Source of the DNA: JADLHS01 sp964594985
GTDB taxonomy: Bacteria > Verrucomicrobiota > Verrucomicrobiia > Limisphaerales > JADLHS01
Reading direction: 5' to 3'
Length of the DNA stretch: 64,000 nucleotides
NCBI GenBank assembly: GCA_964594985.1
Contig: CAZQNQ010000002.1
Coordinates: 1 to 64,000, forward strand
The notes beneath the pieces were generated by a model. The model saw only the letters and a program-made list of their open reading frames with translations, made no database searches and was not told the DNA's origin. How positions within the stretch are numbered: position 1 is the first letter of the stretch; the number at the start of each line of letters is the position of its first letter. The translations under genes and the position numbers were made by a program. Below, piece after piece: positions 44,807 to 54,103 of this stretch.

Positions 44807-46369
44807 ATGTCGCAGATGCTGAAATCCACCGGTGCCATGGCCGCCGCCACCATGACCAGTCGCGTGCTGGGGCTGGTGCGTGAGGTCGTGTATGCGTCGT
44901 TCATGGGCACGGGCCCGGTGGCCAGCGCGTTCAAGCTGGCGTTCATGGTGCCGAACCTGTTCCGCCGCCTGCTCGGCGAAGGCGCGCTCACGGCGGCGTT
45001 CATCCCCATCTTCAAGCACAAGGAAGTCCAGGAAGGCGACGCCGCGATGTGGCGCGCGGCCAACGCGGTCATTTCCGGGCTGCTCGTGGCGGCGGGCGCG
45101 GTCACGGTGCTGGCGTTGCTGGGCCTTTCCGGCGCGTTGCTCGTGGGGACTTTCACGCCGGAAACTTCGCTGATGCTGCAACTGCTGCGCTTCATGTTTC
45201 CCTACATGCTGCTGGTCTGTCTGGCGGCGGTGTTCATCGGCATGGCGAACGCGCGCGGCCATTTCTTCGTTCCCGCGCTCGGCTCGGTGATGTTGAACGT
45301 GGTGATGATCGCCAGCGTGTTGCTGCTCGCCCCGCGCCTGGGCGCGACGCTGGAGCAACAGATTTTTGGCCTGGCCATCGGGGTGTTGGTCGCCGGGTTC
45401 GTGCAGATGGTGTTTCAACTGCCCAGCCTGCACGGCGAGGGCTACCGGTTTTACTGGGTCTCACCCTGGAACGATCCCACAGTGCGCGAGGTGGTGAAGA
45501 AGATGATTCCTGGCTCGATTGGCGTGGCGGCGTTCCAGATCAACGTGCTCGTCACGCAATGCTACGTCTTTCTCGTGGACGACACCAAGACCATCAACGC
45601 CACGTTCGACGTCGCGGTGCGCCTGATGGAATTGCCGCAAGGCATCTTCGGCATCTCGCTCGCCACGTTCCTGCTGCCGGCGTTGGCCGGGCTGGCGGCG
45701 GCAAAGAAGTATCCCGAGTTCCGTGCGACGCTGAACCAAGGGATGAATTACATCACGTTCACCAATCTCATCGCGGCGGCGGTTTCCTTCGCGCTGGCCG
45801 AACCCATCGTGCGCCTGCTGTTCGAGCATGGAAAGTTCGGCCCGGACGCCACCCAGCGCGTCGCCCTGACCTTGATGTGTTTTGCGCCGGGTCTGGTTTT
45901 GTTTTCCGTGAACAACATCCTGGCCCGCGCCTTCTTTGCGCTGAATGACACCAAGACGCCGATGAAGATCAGCGTGTTCTGCCTGCTGTTGAATCTCGGC
46001 TTCGCGATGGTTCTTGTGCATCGGCACCGGGAAGCCGGGCTGGCCATCGCCAACACGCTCAGCGCGGTGTTCAACACGGGATTGCTCCTCTACGCCCTGC
46101 GCCGCAAGCTCGCGCGGCTGGATTTCGTCGGCTTGCAGCGAAACGCGCTCATCCTGATCGCAGCGGCGATTGTTGCGGGGGCCGCCGCGTACGGAATCTT
46201 CCGCTGGTGGGATGGACAACACGGCCACGGCACCTTGTTACCGCGTCTGGGCGGCGTGTTCCTTCCGCTGACCGTGGCGGGATCGATCTACTGGGCGCTG
46301 GCACTGTCCGCGAATGTTCCGGCGGCGCGTGATGTGACGCAGTTGCTCATGCGGAAGTTGAAACGGTGA
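44807..46369 (+). CDS. murJ: Lipid II flippase MurJ
   Basis: A 520-aa polytopic inner-membrane protein of the MOP/MATE superfamily that flips lipid II for peptidoglycan synthesis. The start STGAMAAATMTSRVLGLVRE, FKLAFMVPNLFRRLLGEGAL, AAFIPIF and RLMELPQGIFGISLATFLLP are the conserved MurJ segments. About 14 hydrophobic helices can be counted. It stands alone on the + strand. Confidence 0.94.
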   Translation: MSQMLKSTGAMAAATMTSRVLGLVREVVYASFMGTGPVASAFKLAFMVPNLFRRLLGEGALTAAFIPIFKHKEVQEGDAAMWRAANAVISGLLVAAGAVTVLALLGLSGALLVGTFTPETSLMLQLLRFMFPYMLLVCLAAVFIGMANARGHFFVPALGSVMLNVVMIASVLLLAPRLGATLEQQIFGLAIGVLVAGFVQMVFQLPSLHGEGYRFYWVSPWNDPTVREVVKKMIPGSIGVAAFQINVLVTQCYVFLVDDTKTINATFDVAVRLMELPQGIFGISLATFLLPALAGLAAAKKYPEFRATLNQGMNYITFTNLIAAAVSFALAEPIVRLLFEHGKFGPDATQRVALTLMCFAPGLVLFSVNNILARAFFALNDTKTPMKISVFCLLLNLGFAMVLVHRHREAGLAIANTLSAVFNTGLLLYALRRKLARLDFVGLQRNALILIAAAIVAGAAAYGIFRWWDGQHGHGTLLPRLGGVFLPLTVAGSIYWALALSANVPAARDVTQLLMRKLKR

Positions 46370-46404
46370 CGGAGCGCCGGTCTCAGAGTTGGTTTGCCAA
46401 AACG

Positions 46405-46593
46405 CTCGCCCTCACCCCGGCCCTCTCCCCCAGGGAGAGGGAGAAACGTTCCCCGCGTTTAGCACATATAAAGCGCAGTTTTTCTTCGGAGGCAATTGGC
46501 CAAAGCACCGCGACAGTCCAGAACGCCTTCGAGTACTGAATGCCGTCTATCGTAATCCCCTCTCCTTGGGGGAGAGGGCCAGGGTGAGGGCGG
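46405..46593. repeat. Dispersed palindromic repeat, CCCTCACCC..CCCTCTCCCC type (family A, copy 2)
   Basis: The left half CTCACCCCGGCCCTCTCCCC (46411-46430) and the right half GGGGGAGAGGGCCAGGGTGA pair over a centre of about 110 bases (46450-46555) that is unlike the other copies. The rest of 46370-46731 (362 bases) holds only a short TGGAGCTTGGAGCTTTT motif and the promoter of the peptidase gene. Confidence 0.85.
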
Positions 46594-46731
46594 ACGTCAC
46601 ACCATCCACTTGAAGCATTTGCAGTTTGGTTCTTGGCGCGGCTTTGGAGCTTGGAGCTTTTTGACTGGCGCTTGAACCGCCGCCCGTTACCGTTGTCCGA
46701 CTTGCAGGTTCAAATTGAGATTAAGCCATCT

Positions 46732-48264
46732 ATGCGCACGATAAAATCACTCTGCGGCGTCGGGTTGGTGTTTGCACTCACCGCGCCGCTCCTCGCTCAA
46801 CAAGTCCCGGTCATCGAAAAGACTTTGTCCAACGGCATGAAACTGCTGTTGGTCGAACGCCACGACGATCCGGCGGTGGCGGGCGGCTGGGTCGCGCACG
46901 TGGGCAGTTCCAACGAACGCCCCGGCATCACCGGCATCGCGCACCTGTTCGAGCACATGATGTTCAAGGGCACGCCGGTCATCGGCACGACGAATTACCA
47001 GCGCGACCTCGAAATCATCGCCGCGCAAGAAAAGCTCCGCGACCAGATGCGCGCGGAGGAAGCGAAAATCCGCGCCGCCTATCGCGCCGGGAACATTGAC
47101 GACGTACTCAAGCCGGAGAACAAGACCGCGCGTTACAAGGAACTGGAAGTCGAGTTCAACCAACTCATCGCCGAGCAGCGGAAGATTCTCGTCAAAAATG
47201 AATTCGACAAAATCTATCGCAGCGCCGGCGGCACGGGCATGAACGCCTTCACCTCCGACGACATGACGGCTTATTTCATCAACGTCCCGAAGAACAAACT
47301 GGAACTCTGGATGTGGATGGAATCGGACCGACTGTTTCGCCCGGTGTTCCGCGAGTTTTACGCGGAGCGCGACGTGGTGTTCGAGGAACGCCGGATGCGC
47401 ACGGAATCCACGCCGTTGGGCAAGTTCGCCGAGACGTTCAACTCGGTCTTCTGGGAATCGCATCCCTACAGTTGGCCCACGGTCGGCTGGCCGTCGGACA
47501 TCCCGGCGATCTCGAAGGCGCAGGCGGATGATTTTTACGCCACGTATTACGCGCCGCAAAACATCACGCTGGTGCTCGTGGGTGATTTCAACGCGGAGCA
47601 AACCGCCGTCACCGCCGAGAAATACTTCTCCCGCATCCCGCGCGGCACCAAGGAAGCGCCGGACGTCGTCACGCTCGAAGTGAAACAACCCGCCGAGAAG
47701 CGCATGAATGCCGAGGCGGAAACCAATCCACAGGTGGACATCCTCTGGCACACGGTTCCGTTCGGGCACAAGGATTCGTATCCGCTCGCGATTCTGTCGC
47801 AGATTCTTTCGACGCGCACGGGGCGGCTTTACAAGGGCCTGGTGTTGACCAATGACATCGCCACCGAAACGTGGGCCTGGCAGGGTTCGCAAAAGTGGGC
47901 GGGCCTGTTCAACATCGGCGGTGAGGCCAAGGACGGCAAGACACCCGCTGACGTCGAAGCGGCCATCTACGCGGAACTCGACAAGCTGGCGAACACGGAA
48001 GTGCCCGCCGAGGAGTTGCAGAAGGTGAAGAATAATTTCGCCGCCGCCGAGTATCGCAAGCTCGGCTCGAACATGGCGATCATGATGCAGTTGATGCAAT
48101 ACGATGGCCTCGGCAACTGGCGCGAGATCAATGAAGCGGGCGCGAAGTATCAAGCCGTCACCGCCGCTGATGTGCAGCGCGTGGTGCAGACGTATTTCAC
48201 CAAGGAAAATCGTGCTGTCGCCACCTACACCCGCAAGCCGGAAACCAAAGCCAACAAGTCATGA
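46732..48264 (+). CDS. M16 zinc peptidase, catalytic member of a pair
   Basis: A 510-aa exported peptidase. A signal peptide (SLCGVGLVFALTAPLLAQQ) precedes the M16 domain. The inverted zinc motif is HLFEHMMFKG (HxxEH), with the distal glutamate in the ERRMRTES region. The C-terminal domain reads VDILWHTVPFGHKDSYPLAILSQIL. The ATG at 46732 gives the signal peptide; upstream codons are not exported-protein-like. The gene ends in an ATGA overlap with a second M16 gene, the usual A/B pair for periplasmic peptide degradation. Confidence 0.92.
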   Translation: MRTIKSLCGVGLVFALTAPLLAQQVPVIEKTLSNGMKLLLVERHDDPAVAGGWVAHVGSSNERPGITGIAHLFEHMMFKGTPVIGTTNYQRDLEIIAAQEKLRDQMRAEEAKIRAAYRAGNIDDVLKPENKTARYKELEVEFNQLIAEQRKILVKNEFDKIYRSAGGTGMNAFTSDDMTAYFINVPKNKLELWMWMESDRLFRPVFREFYAERDVVFEERRMRTESTPLGKFAETFNSVFWESHPYSWPTVGWPSDIPAISKAQADDFYATYYAPQNITLVLVGDFNAEQTAVTAEKYFSRIPRGTKEAPDVVTLEVKQPAEKRMNAEAETNPQVDILWHTVPFGHKDSYPLAILSQILSTRTGRLYKGLVLTNDIATETWAWQGSQKWAGLFNIGGEAKDGKTPADVEAAIYAELDKLANTEVPAEELQKVKNNFAAAEYRKLGSNMAIMMQLMQYDGLGNWREINEAGAKYQAVTAADVQRVVQTYFTKENRAVATYTRKPETKANKS

Positions 48265-49928
48265 GCCTTTCAAGAATCATCGCCATTATGAAAAACTCAC
48301 CCGGAAACCCGGAGCAAGGATGCTCCGTGAACCCGCAGGCAGGGATGCCGGCGCTACGTAACGCAGGCATCTTTGCCTGCGGGTTCTGGCGGCATCCCTG
48401 CCGCCAGTTTCTCGTCGCGCTCGCTCTCAGCACGGTGTTGGTTCAAGGCTGTGCCAGCAAAAAATGTTGCCCGAGCACAGCACCGGCAACCGCTTCTGCG
48501 GCAGACATCGCGGCGCATCCGCGCGAACTCACCTTCCCGCCGTTCACATTTCAGCCGCCGAAAGCCGAGCCGTATCGCGTCCCGCTGCAAAGCGGTCCGG
48601 TGGCGTACGTCGCGAGTGATCGCGAGCTGCCGCTGGTGACGATCGGCATCTCGATCCGCACCGGCGATTGGGTTGAGCCTGAAGGCAAAGAGGGTTTGAC
48701 CGATCTATGCGGCGGATTGCTCACCGCCGCCGGCACCGAAAGCCGCACCGCGCAGGAACTCGAAGAACGCCTCGCCTTCCTCGCCGCGAATCTGGGCTCC
48801 AGCATCAAAGGCGCGCAAGGCAGCGTCTCGCTGAACCTGCTCTCCAAAGACCTCGACGAAGGGCTCGTCATCCTGCGCGAAGTTTTGACCAAGCCACGCT
48901 TTCAGCAGGACCGGATTGACCTGCAAAAGCAGCAGACGTTGCAGGCGATGAAACAGCGCAACGACGATTCCTCGACCATCGAGGGCTTCGAGAGCACCTA
49001 TCTCGCCTACGGTGAGAAGTTCTGGGACAACCGCCATCAGACCGCCGCGTCCGTTGAGTCCATCACGCGCGATGATCTGCTCGCGTTCCACCAACGCTGG
49101 TTCTTCCCGTCCAACTTCGTCGTCACGGCGAGCGGCGATTTTGATCGCGCCGAAATGATCGCGAAGCTGGAGAAACTGTTCGCCGACTGGCCGTGGCCGG
49201 GCGAAGCGCCGCCGCCCATCCCGCAGGACCTCGTCATGGCCGAGCCGGGAATCTACCTCGTCAACAAGGACGTGAATCAGGGTCGCGTAACGATGCAACT
49301 GCCCGGCGTCATGCGCGACAACCCGGATTATTTCGCGCTCATCATCATGAACGACATCCTCGGCGGCGGCGGCTTCACCTCGCGCCTCGTCAATCGCGTC
49401 CGCTCCGATGAGGGCCTGGCGTATTCGGTGAGTTCCACGTTCCCCGGCGGCGTGTATTTTCCGTATGCGTTCCGCGCCGCGTTCCAATCCAAATCCGGCA
49501 CGGTGGCCTACGCCCTTTCCATCATCCTCGAAGAGATCAAGCGCATCGCCGCCGAACCCGTGAAACCGGAAGAACTGGAGAATGCCAAGCGCGGCTTCAT
49601 TGATCGCCTGCCACGCAGCTTTGCGTCCAAGGCGCAGATCGTCGGCATCTTCGCCGGCGAAGAGTTCACCGGCCGTTATCAGACCAATCCGGATTACTGG
49701 CAGAACGTCGCCGCGAAAATCAACGCCGTGACCACGGAGGATGTCCAGCGCGTCGCGAAGAAATATCTGACCCCGGAACGGCTCGTCACGCTCGTCGTCG
49801 GCAACAAGGAGGAAATCCTGAAGGGCCATCCGAACCACGCGGTGAAACTTACCGACCTCGGCAAGCTGACGGAACTGCCGTTGCGCGATCCGCTGACGAT
49901 GAAACCGGCGGAAGCCGCGGCGAAGTAA
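48261..49928 (+). CDS. M16 peptidase-like partner subunit without zinc site, lipoprotein
   Basis: A 555-aa protein (ATG overlapping the catalytic gene). The lipoprotein signal is QFLVALALSTVLVQGCASKK. The M16 fold follows, but the place of HxxEH is taken by GLTDLCGGLLTAAGTES, so it lacks zinc ligands and acts as the structural partner. NDILGGGGFTSRLVNRVRSDEG-like sequence and the conserved arginine/tyrosine substrate region are kept. A family F palindromic repeat lies in frame between the first codons and the lipobox, giving a leader of about 60 residues. An ATG inside the repeat (48345) would give a normal 36-residue leader. Confidence 0.88.
   Translation: MSLSRIIAIMKNSPGNPEQGCSVNPQAGMPALRNAGIFACGFWRHPCRQFLVALALSTVLVQGCASKKCCPSTAPATASAADIAAHPRELTFPPFTFQPPKAEPYRVPLQSGPVAYVASDRELPLVTIGISIRTGDWVEPEGKEGLTDLCGGLLTAAGTESRTAQELEERLAFLAANLGSSIKGAQGSVSLNLLSKDLDEGLVILREVLTKPRFQQDRIDLQKQQTLQAMKQRNDDSSTIEGFESTYLAYGEKFWDNRHQTAASVESITRDDLLAFHQRWFFPSNFVVTASGDFDRAEMIAKLEKLFADWPWPGEAPPPIPQDLVMAEPGIYLVNKDVNQGRVTMQLPGVMRDNPDYFALIIMNDILGGGGFTSRLVNRVRSDEGLAYSVSSTFPGGVYFPYAFRAAFQSKSGTVAYALSIILEEIKRIAAEPVKPEELENAKRGFIDRLPRSFASKAQIVGIFAGEEFTGRYQTNPDYWQNVAAKINAVTTEDVQRVAKKYLTPERLVTLVVGNKEEILKGHPNHAVKLTDLGKLTELPLRDPLTMKPAEAAAK
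48306..48408. repeat. Dispersed palindromic repeat inside an M16 gene leader (family F, copy 1)
   Basis: AACCCGGAGCAAGGATGCTCCG, ACCCGCAGGCAGGGATGC and GGCATCTTTGCCTGCGGGTT, then GGCGGCATCCCTGCCGCC, form nested hairpins. The GGAGCATCC/CCCGCAGGCA units recur at 57100-57215. Confidence 0.85.
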
Positions 49929-50000
49929 CTGCTAGCCCGGATCTTTCATAACCTCTCGTTAGCCCCGGGCTTCAGCCCGGTGAACCAAGGGTGATGGCGC

Positions 50001-50200
50001 GTTAAACCCGAACTCCGAAGTTGGCGCGCGGCAATCAACGTCGGGCAGGCTTTCCAGCCTGCCAGTGCGGGCGACTTTCCAGTCGCCCGTTTCGAGGAAC
50101 ACCGGACTGGAAAGTCCGGTGCACCGGCAGGCTGGAAAGCCTGCCCTACTTTCCGCCCGCGCCGTTTTGCTGCCGTCAGCTTCGGAGTTCGGGTTTAACC
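50001..50200. repeat. Composite dispersed palindromic repeat (family D, copy 2)
   Basis: The outer arms TTAAACCCGAACTCCGAAG and CTTCGGAGTTCGGGTTTAA match 21586-21685. The centre holds two GGGCAGGCTTTCCAGCCTGCC-type palindromes and GACTTTCCAGTCGCCC/GGACTGGAAAGTCC hairpins. No gene is supported in 49929-50577 (649 bases), which is filled by D, CCGGGCTTCAGCCCGG-type hairpins and family A. Confidence 0.8.
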
Positions 50201-50365
50201 GTTTCAGCGGTTTTCACCCTCGATGGGAAGCCGTTGAAACGGCGGCGCGCGCCTCCCCGCGTTCCACCGGGCTGAAGCCCGGTGCTAATGAGCGGAGCGA
50301 GCAAGAGGGTGAAAGCTCCGGGCTAGAACAGTTCTCAAAAAGAATGAGAATGTCGGCAACGAAAT

Positions 50366-50430
50366 CCCCGCACCCGGCCTGGCGGCCACCCTCTCCCCAT
50401 CCGATGGGGAGAGGGACGGGGTGAGGGGCT
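50366..50430. repeat. Dispersed palindromic repeat (family A, copy 3)
   Basis: The hairpin CCCTCTCCCCATCC/GGATGGGGAGAGGG is flanked by CCCCGCACCCGGCC and GGGGTGAGGGG, the same subtype as 42680 and 61906. Confidence 0.85.
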
Positions 50431-50577
50431 TTTGGCATCGCGGGAGCTTTCAACATTTTTTAATGTCTGCTCTATTCCAGCCAGACCAGCCAGCAGTCAC
50501 TTGGGGCCGCCGGCGGTTGACGAATCTTTGTCGGCAGCTTGCTGGGGGCGGACTGAACCACCCGGAAAACCATTCTT

Positions 50578-50910
50578 TCAGGCAAAGGCCGCCGGGTTGG
50601 TTTCCTTTTCCAGCGGCAAGGCGGAAACCACCGCCAGACTCCAGGCCTTGCCATCGGCGAATTTGATTTTGCCGGCTTCGCGATCCCACAAGGCGCGACC
50701 GTCCACCTCAAACCGGTAGATGAACAAGGCGGCCCGCAATTTGAGCCGCGTCGTCCAATGGCCGTCCTGCTGGTGCATCTCGATGCGGCGTTCGGATTGA
50801 TTGGATTGACCCACCAAAAAAACGCGCCGGGCCAGTTGGGGCGGCTTGTGACTGAAAACTGTTTCGCCGGTGGTGGCATCAAGTTGATACATGTCGGCAT
50901 GGAACCACAT
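50578..50910 (-). CDS. Small AMPK-type carbohydrate-binding-module (CBM48-like) protein
   Basis: About 110 aa from the ATG at 50910 (or 104 from 50892). The order FLVGQSNQ, then a W in DGHWTTRLKLRAALFIYRFE, then VDGRALWD matches the glycogen-binding beta-sandwich of AMPK-beta and isoamylase N-terminal domains (pattern V-F-L-VG-FN...W....L..G.Y.Y.F.VDG.W..D). The usual WN is replaced by QS, so glycan binding may be weakened. It has no catalytic domain. It is divergent from the AraC gene. Confidence 0.6.
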   Translation of the reverse strand: MWFHADMYQLDATTGETVFSHKPPQLARRVFLVGQSNQSERRIEMHQQDGHWTTRLKLRAALFIYRFEVDGRALWDREAGKIKFADGKAWSLAVVSALPLEKETNPAAFA

Positions 50911-51101
50911 CCGCCGCCCGCCCGCCTTTGGTGACTTGCAAAAGTCTTTGGGGCGTTTGCGAAATGACGGGCCACGCCGCCAAGCCCTTCCGCAACGGAG
51001 CGTCAATTTTTGGCAAGCCGACGAAAGCGGCAGCCCGGGATTACGCTATGGTCAGTGTTTTGATGTTGGCCTCGCGCAGCACTCAATCCGCCATTTGAGT
51101 C

Positions 51102-52112
51102 ATGCCCCGCGTTCAGCCCATTTCTGTGCGAATCAGCAAACAATCAACTCGCGCCGCGCCGGCTCCGAAAAGCGTAACCGAAGCGCGGCCCTTTGCCGAA
51201 GCTCCCGCGTGGCACACGGTAGCCGAGGGGTGGCATCCTTTGTTCGGAAATTTCCGCGACCTCGGTTTCAGCTTTGAGTGGCATGATTTTCAATCCGAAC
51301 AGGAACTGGATTGGGCCCGAAGTTTTCATCCTGGCAGCATCGAGTTGTGTTTGAATGTCGCCGGGAGCGCGCGCCTGCACGACGGGCGCAGCGACCTGAA
51401 TCTCGCCGCCCGGCAACTCGCGTTTTATCACGCCGGTCAGCCGCCGCTCACGGCCACGCGCGCCGCCGGAGAGCGACATCAGTTCGTCACGGTGGAATAC
51501 TCGCCGAAATTTCTCGCCCGACATTTTGGCGAACAGGCCGACGATTTGCATCCGCTCATCCGCAGCGTCGTGCGCGGCGAACAACCGCGCTCGCAATTCG
51601 CCCCTGCCGCCACGCCGGGCGTGGAACTGACCTTCCTGGTGGAAACGCTGCGCCATCCACCGGTCTTTGTGCCGGCGCAACGCGTGTGGTTCGCCTCCAA
51701 GGCGACCGAACTGGCCGCGTCGTTTTTCTTTCAACCCGCCACGGGCGAATTGTTCTGCACGCGGGCCAAACGCGCCGGGCGCGAGCGCGTCGAGAAGGCG
51801 CAACTCATTTTACGCGGCAACCTGCAAAATCCGCCGGACCTGGAGGAACTCGCGAAGCAAGTGGGTTGCAGCCATTATTATCTCAGCCGGACCTTCTCGC
51901 AGCAAATCGGCCAGACGATCCAACAATACTTGCGGCAGATCCGCCTCGAACGCGCGGCGGAATTATTGCGCACCGGCAAGTGCAATGTCACCGAAGCGGC
52001 TTTCACGGTGGGCTACAACAGCCTCAGCCATTTCAGCACGGCGTTTCACGAAATGTTCGGCTGCTGTCCGGGGTTGTATCCGTTGAAAATGCCGATGCAG
52101 AAACCTGTTTGA
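51102..52112 (+). CDS. AraC-family transcriptional regulator
   Basis: A 336-aa protein. The N-terminal about 215 residues carry a cupin-like sensor region of low similarity. Residues about 232-332 form the double helix-turn-helix: LEELAKQVGCSHYYLSRTFS, then RLERAAELL, and the second motif VTEAAFTVGYNSLSHFSTAF followed by MFGCCPGLYP, the AraC end signature. The effector is unknown. It is divergent from the small CBM gene, its most likely target by position, with 191 bases between. Confidence 0.9.
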   Translation: MPRVQPISVRISKQSTRAAPAPKSVTEARPFAEAPAWHTVAEGWHPLFGNFRDLGFSFEWHDFQSEQELDWARSFHPGSIELCLNVAGSARLHDGRSDLNLAARQLAFYHAGQPPLTATRAAGERHQFVTVEYSPKFLARHFGEQADDLHPLIRSVVRGEQPRSQFAPAATPGVELTFLVETLRHPPVFVPAQRVWFASKATELAASFFFQPATGELFCTRAKRAGRERVEKAQLILRGNLQNPPDLEELAKQVGCSHYYLSRTFSQQIGQTIQQYLRQIRLERAAELLRTGKCNVTEAAFTVGYNSLSHFSTAFHEMFGCCPGLYPLKMPMQKPV

Positions 52113-52327
52113 TTCTCTACGCCAACGACCAAATGTAGCGACGTTTGCTGCAACGCATGGCTTGGCGTCGGATCGGGAACCATCATTTGGGTGCAACCGG
52201 ATGCTGAGCCCAGTGGTGCGTGTTGCAGAGCCGGGCGAGGCAGAAGGCAGAGCAACTTGGCAAAGATTTCTGCATCCAATCTTGCCGCAGCGACGGATAC
52301 ACTGTTGTCCAAGCCAAATAATCAATA

Positions 52328-52948
52328 GTGGATACGGCGGAAAATCAAATTTTACGGTTTCCGGGAAGCGCGGAAAGCCGGGGAGAAGCCGCGCCGGAAG
52401 ACTTGCCCGTCTTGAAGCGCATCGCCAGCGGCGACCAGCAGGCCATCGCCACGCTGTATCAACAGCGCGGGACGCTGTTGTATTCGCTGGTGCTGCGGAT
52501 GCTTGGAGACGAAATGGAAGCGCAGGAAGTCATGCAAGACACCTTTCTTCAGATCTGGCGGCGCGCGCGGCTTTACGACCCGGCGCGTTCGGCGCCGTTG
52601 ACGTGGATGATTTTGATCGCCCGCGGGCTGGCGATAGATCGGTTGCGGGCGCGGGGCAGGCGGCGAACCAATCACGCGGCGTTCGAGGCGGAAGTCGTTT
52701 CACTGGAACTTGAGACCATGGATCGCCCGCGTCCGTTGGAGCAGGATGAACTCACGGCGGCCTGCACGGCGGCGTTGCATCGCTTGCCGGAAGCCCAGGC
52801 GCATGCCTTGCAACTCGCGTTCCTGCGCGGTTGGACCCACGAGGAAATTGCCCAGGCTCAAAACGAGCCGCTGGGTACAATCAAGGCCCGCATCCGGCGC
52901 GGACTCCTGGCTCTGCGACAAGCATTGAAGGATTATCACCATGGTTGA
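52328..52948 (+). CDS. ECF-type RNA polymerase sigma factor
   Basis: A 206-aa protein with region 2 (LYQQRGTLLYSLVLRMLGDE then VMQDTFLQIWRRA) and region 4 (LPEAQAHALQLAFLRGWTHE then GTIKARIRRGLLALRQAL). The start is a GTG at 52328. Its last 8 bases overlap the anti-sigma gene, as in other sigma/anti-sigma pairs. It should direct transcription of its own operon and probably of other exported-protein genes. Confidence 0.92.
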   Translation: MDTAENQILRFPGSAESRGEAAPEDLPVLKRIASGDQQAIATLYQQRGTLLYSLVLRMLGDEMEAQEVMQDTFLQIWRRARLYDPARSAPLTWMILIARGLAIDRLRARGRRRTNHAAFEAEVVSLELETMDRPRPLEQDELTAACTAALHRLPEAQAHALQLAFLRGWTHEEIAQAQNEPLGTIKARIRRGLLALRQALKDYHHG

Positions 52949-54068
52949 ACGACATCCATCCAAGGAAGAAGCCGCACGTTACGTATTGGGCCAGCTCCCG
53001 CCTGCGGCACAGCACGAATTTGAAATGCAGTTGGCGCAGTCTGCGGCATTGCGCGGCCTCGTGCAGGAATTGGAAGAGGGCGTGGCCGCCCTTGCCCGCG
53101 CCGTGCCCCAGCGTCCTCCACCAGTGCGAACCAGGTCGCTTATCGAGCAGACCATCGCACAAGACGGCCAGCAAAAAGTTGTCACGCCGCCGCGATGGTC
53201 CACTTGGTGGCGTAACGGCTGGGCGGCCGCCGCCGCTTGTTTGCTTGGTTGGCTGGGTTACGCCTTGTGGACTCAACGGGGTGAAGTCAGGTCAGAGGTG
53301 CCGGTGATTGTTACAACGGAAAATGTTCCGACAACAGCTTCGTCCGGGCCAAAGGAAAATGATCATGCGGTGCCGTTTTCAAATGACGCGGCCGTGGTCG
53401 CTGCGACAAATGCGCGCCAAGAGCAGGAAACCCTGCGCTGGCAGATCGCGACGTTGCAAAACCAAGTGCTGCAATTGTCACAAGTCGTAGCCCGCCAGCA
53501 GGCGATCTTGCTCGAACCGGAGCGATTCAAATTTTTCCCGCTGGCAACAAATGTCGTCGGAGCGGACGGCGCGACCACCCCGCTTTCGCCAGGATTGCAG
53601 CGCGCATTGTTCTACGCGATGGCTCGGGAACTCGGATGGTTGCCTGCGTTGCCATCTGGTGAACCTCAAAACACTCCGACCGGCACGGCGACAAATCACC
53701 TGGGAATTAATTTTGTGGATTTGAATCCGGCGACGAACAATCCACCCGACCCGGTGGAACGCCAATCTCAGGAAGATGAACCATTGGAACAGGTCTATCT
53801 CGCCCCTGCATCTGTGGGGTCGAGCGGCAACATTCCCGGTTTTATCTCGGGCACGAATCTGGTGATGGCCTTCGATTCCTCGGTGGTTCCAAATGGCAGC
53901 GCGGTGACTTTTTGGGTGGGCAATCAATGGATCGGCAGCACGGTGACGGGGGATAACCCGACGGTGGTGACTATTCCCACGACAACGCCCCCCGGCTGGA
54001 ATGTGACTGTCACCGCCAACTCCGCTTCTGGATCGTCGAATGTCATCGGACAGTTTTTCGCGCACTGA
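52941..54068 (+). CDS. Membrane anti-sigma factor with long extracytoplasmic region
   Basis: A 375-aa protein. Residues 8-50 (KEEAARYVLGQLPPAAQHEF) are a RskA-type cytoplasmic anti-sigma domain lacking the zinc HxxxCxxC motif. One transmembrane helix lies at 93-110 (GWAAAAACLLGWLGYALW). A coiled-coil stretch near 155-185 (LRWQIATLQNQVLQLSQVV) and an IPT/Ig-like ending (TNLVMAFDSSVVPNG) follow. It overlaps the sigma gene by 8 bases and is followed by a PEP-CTERM gene, suggesting that the pair controls this exported protein. Confidence 0.82.
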   Translation: MVERHPSKEEAARYVLGQLPPAAQHEFEMQLAQSAALRGLVQELEEGVAALARAVPQRPPPVRTRSLIEQTIAQDGQQKVVTPPRWSTWWRNGWAAAAACLLGWLGYALWTQRGEVRSEVPVIVTTENVPTTASSGPKENDHAVPFSNDAAVVAATNARQEQETLRWQIATLQNQVLQLSQVVARQQAILLEPERFKFFPLATNVVGADGATTPLSPGLQRALFYAMARELGWLPALPSGEPQNTPTGTATNHLGINFVDLNPATNNPPDPVERQSQEDEPLEQVYLAPASVGSSGNIPGFISGTNLVMAFDSSVVPNGSAVTFWVGNQWIGSTVTGDNPTVVTIPTTTPPGWNVTVTANSASGSSNVIGQFFAH

Positions 54069-54103
54069 ATTCCCGCCGCAAACCCGCAACCTCATCTCGA
54101 ATC

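Noticed and set aside
49929..50577. CRISPR-like array from repeated GGCAGGCTTTCC units
   Set aside because: The units are internally palindromic, irregularly spaced and not separated by equal unique spacers; no cas genes are near.
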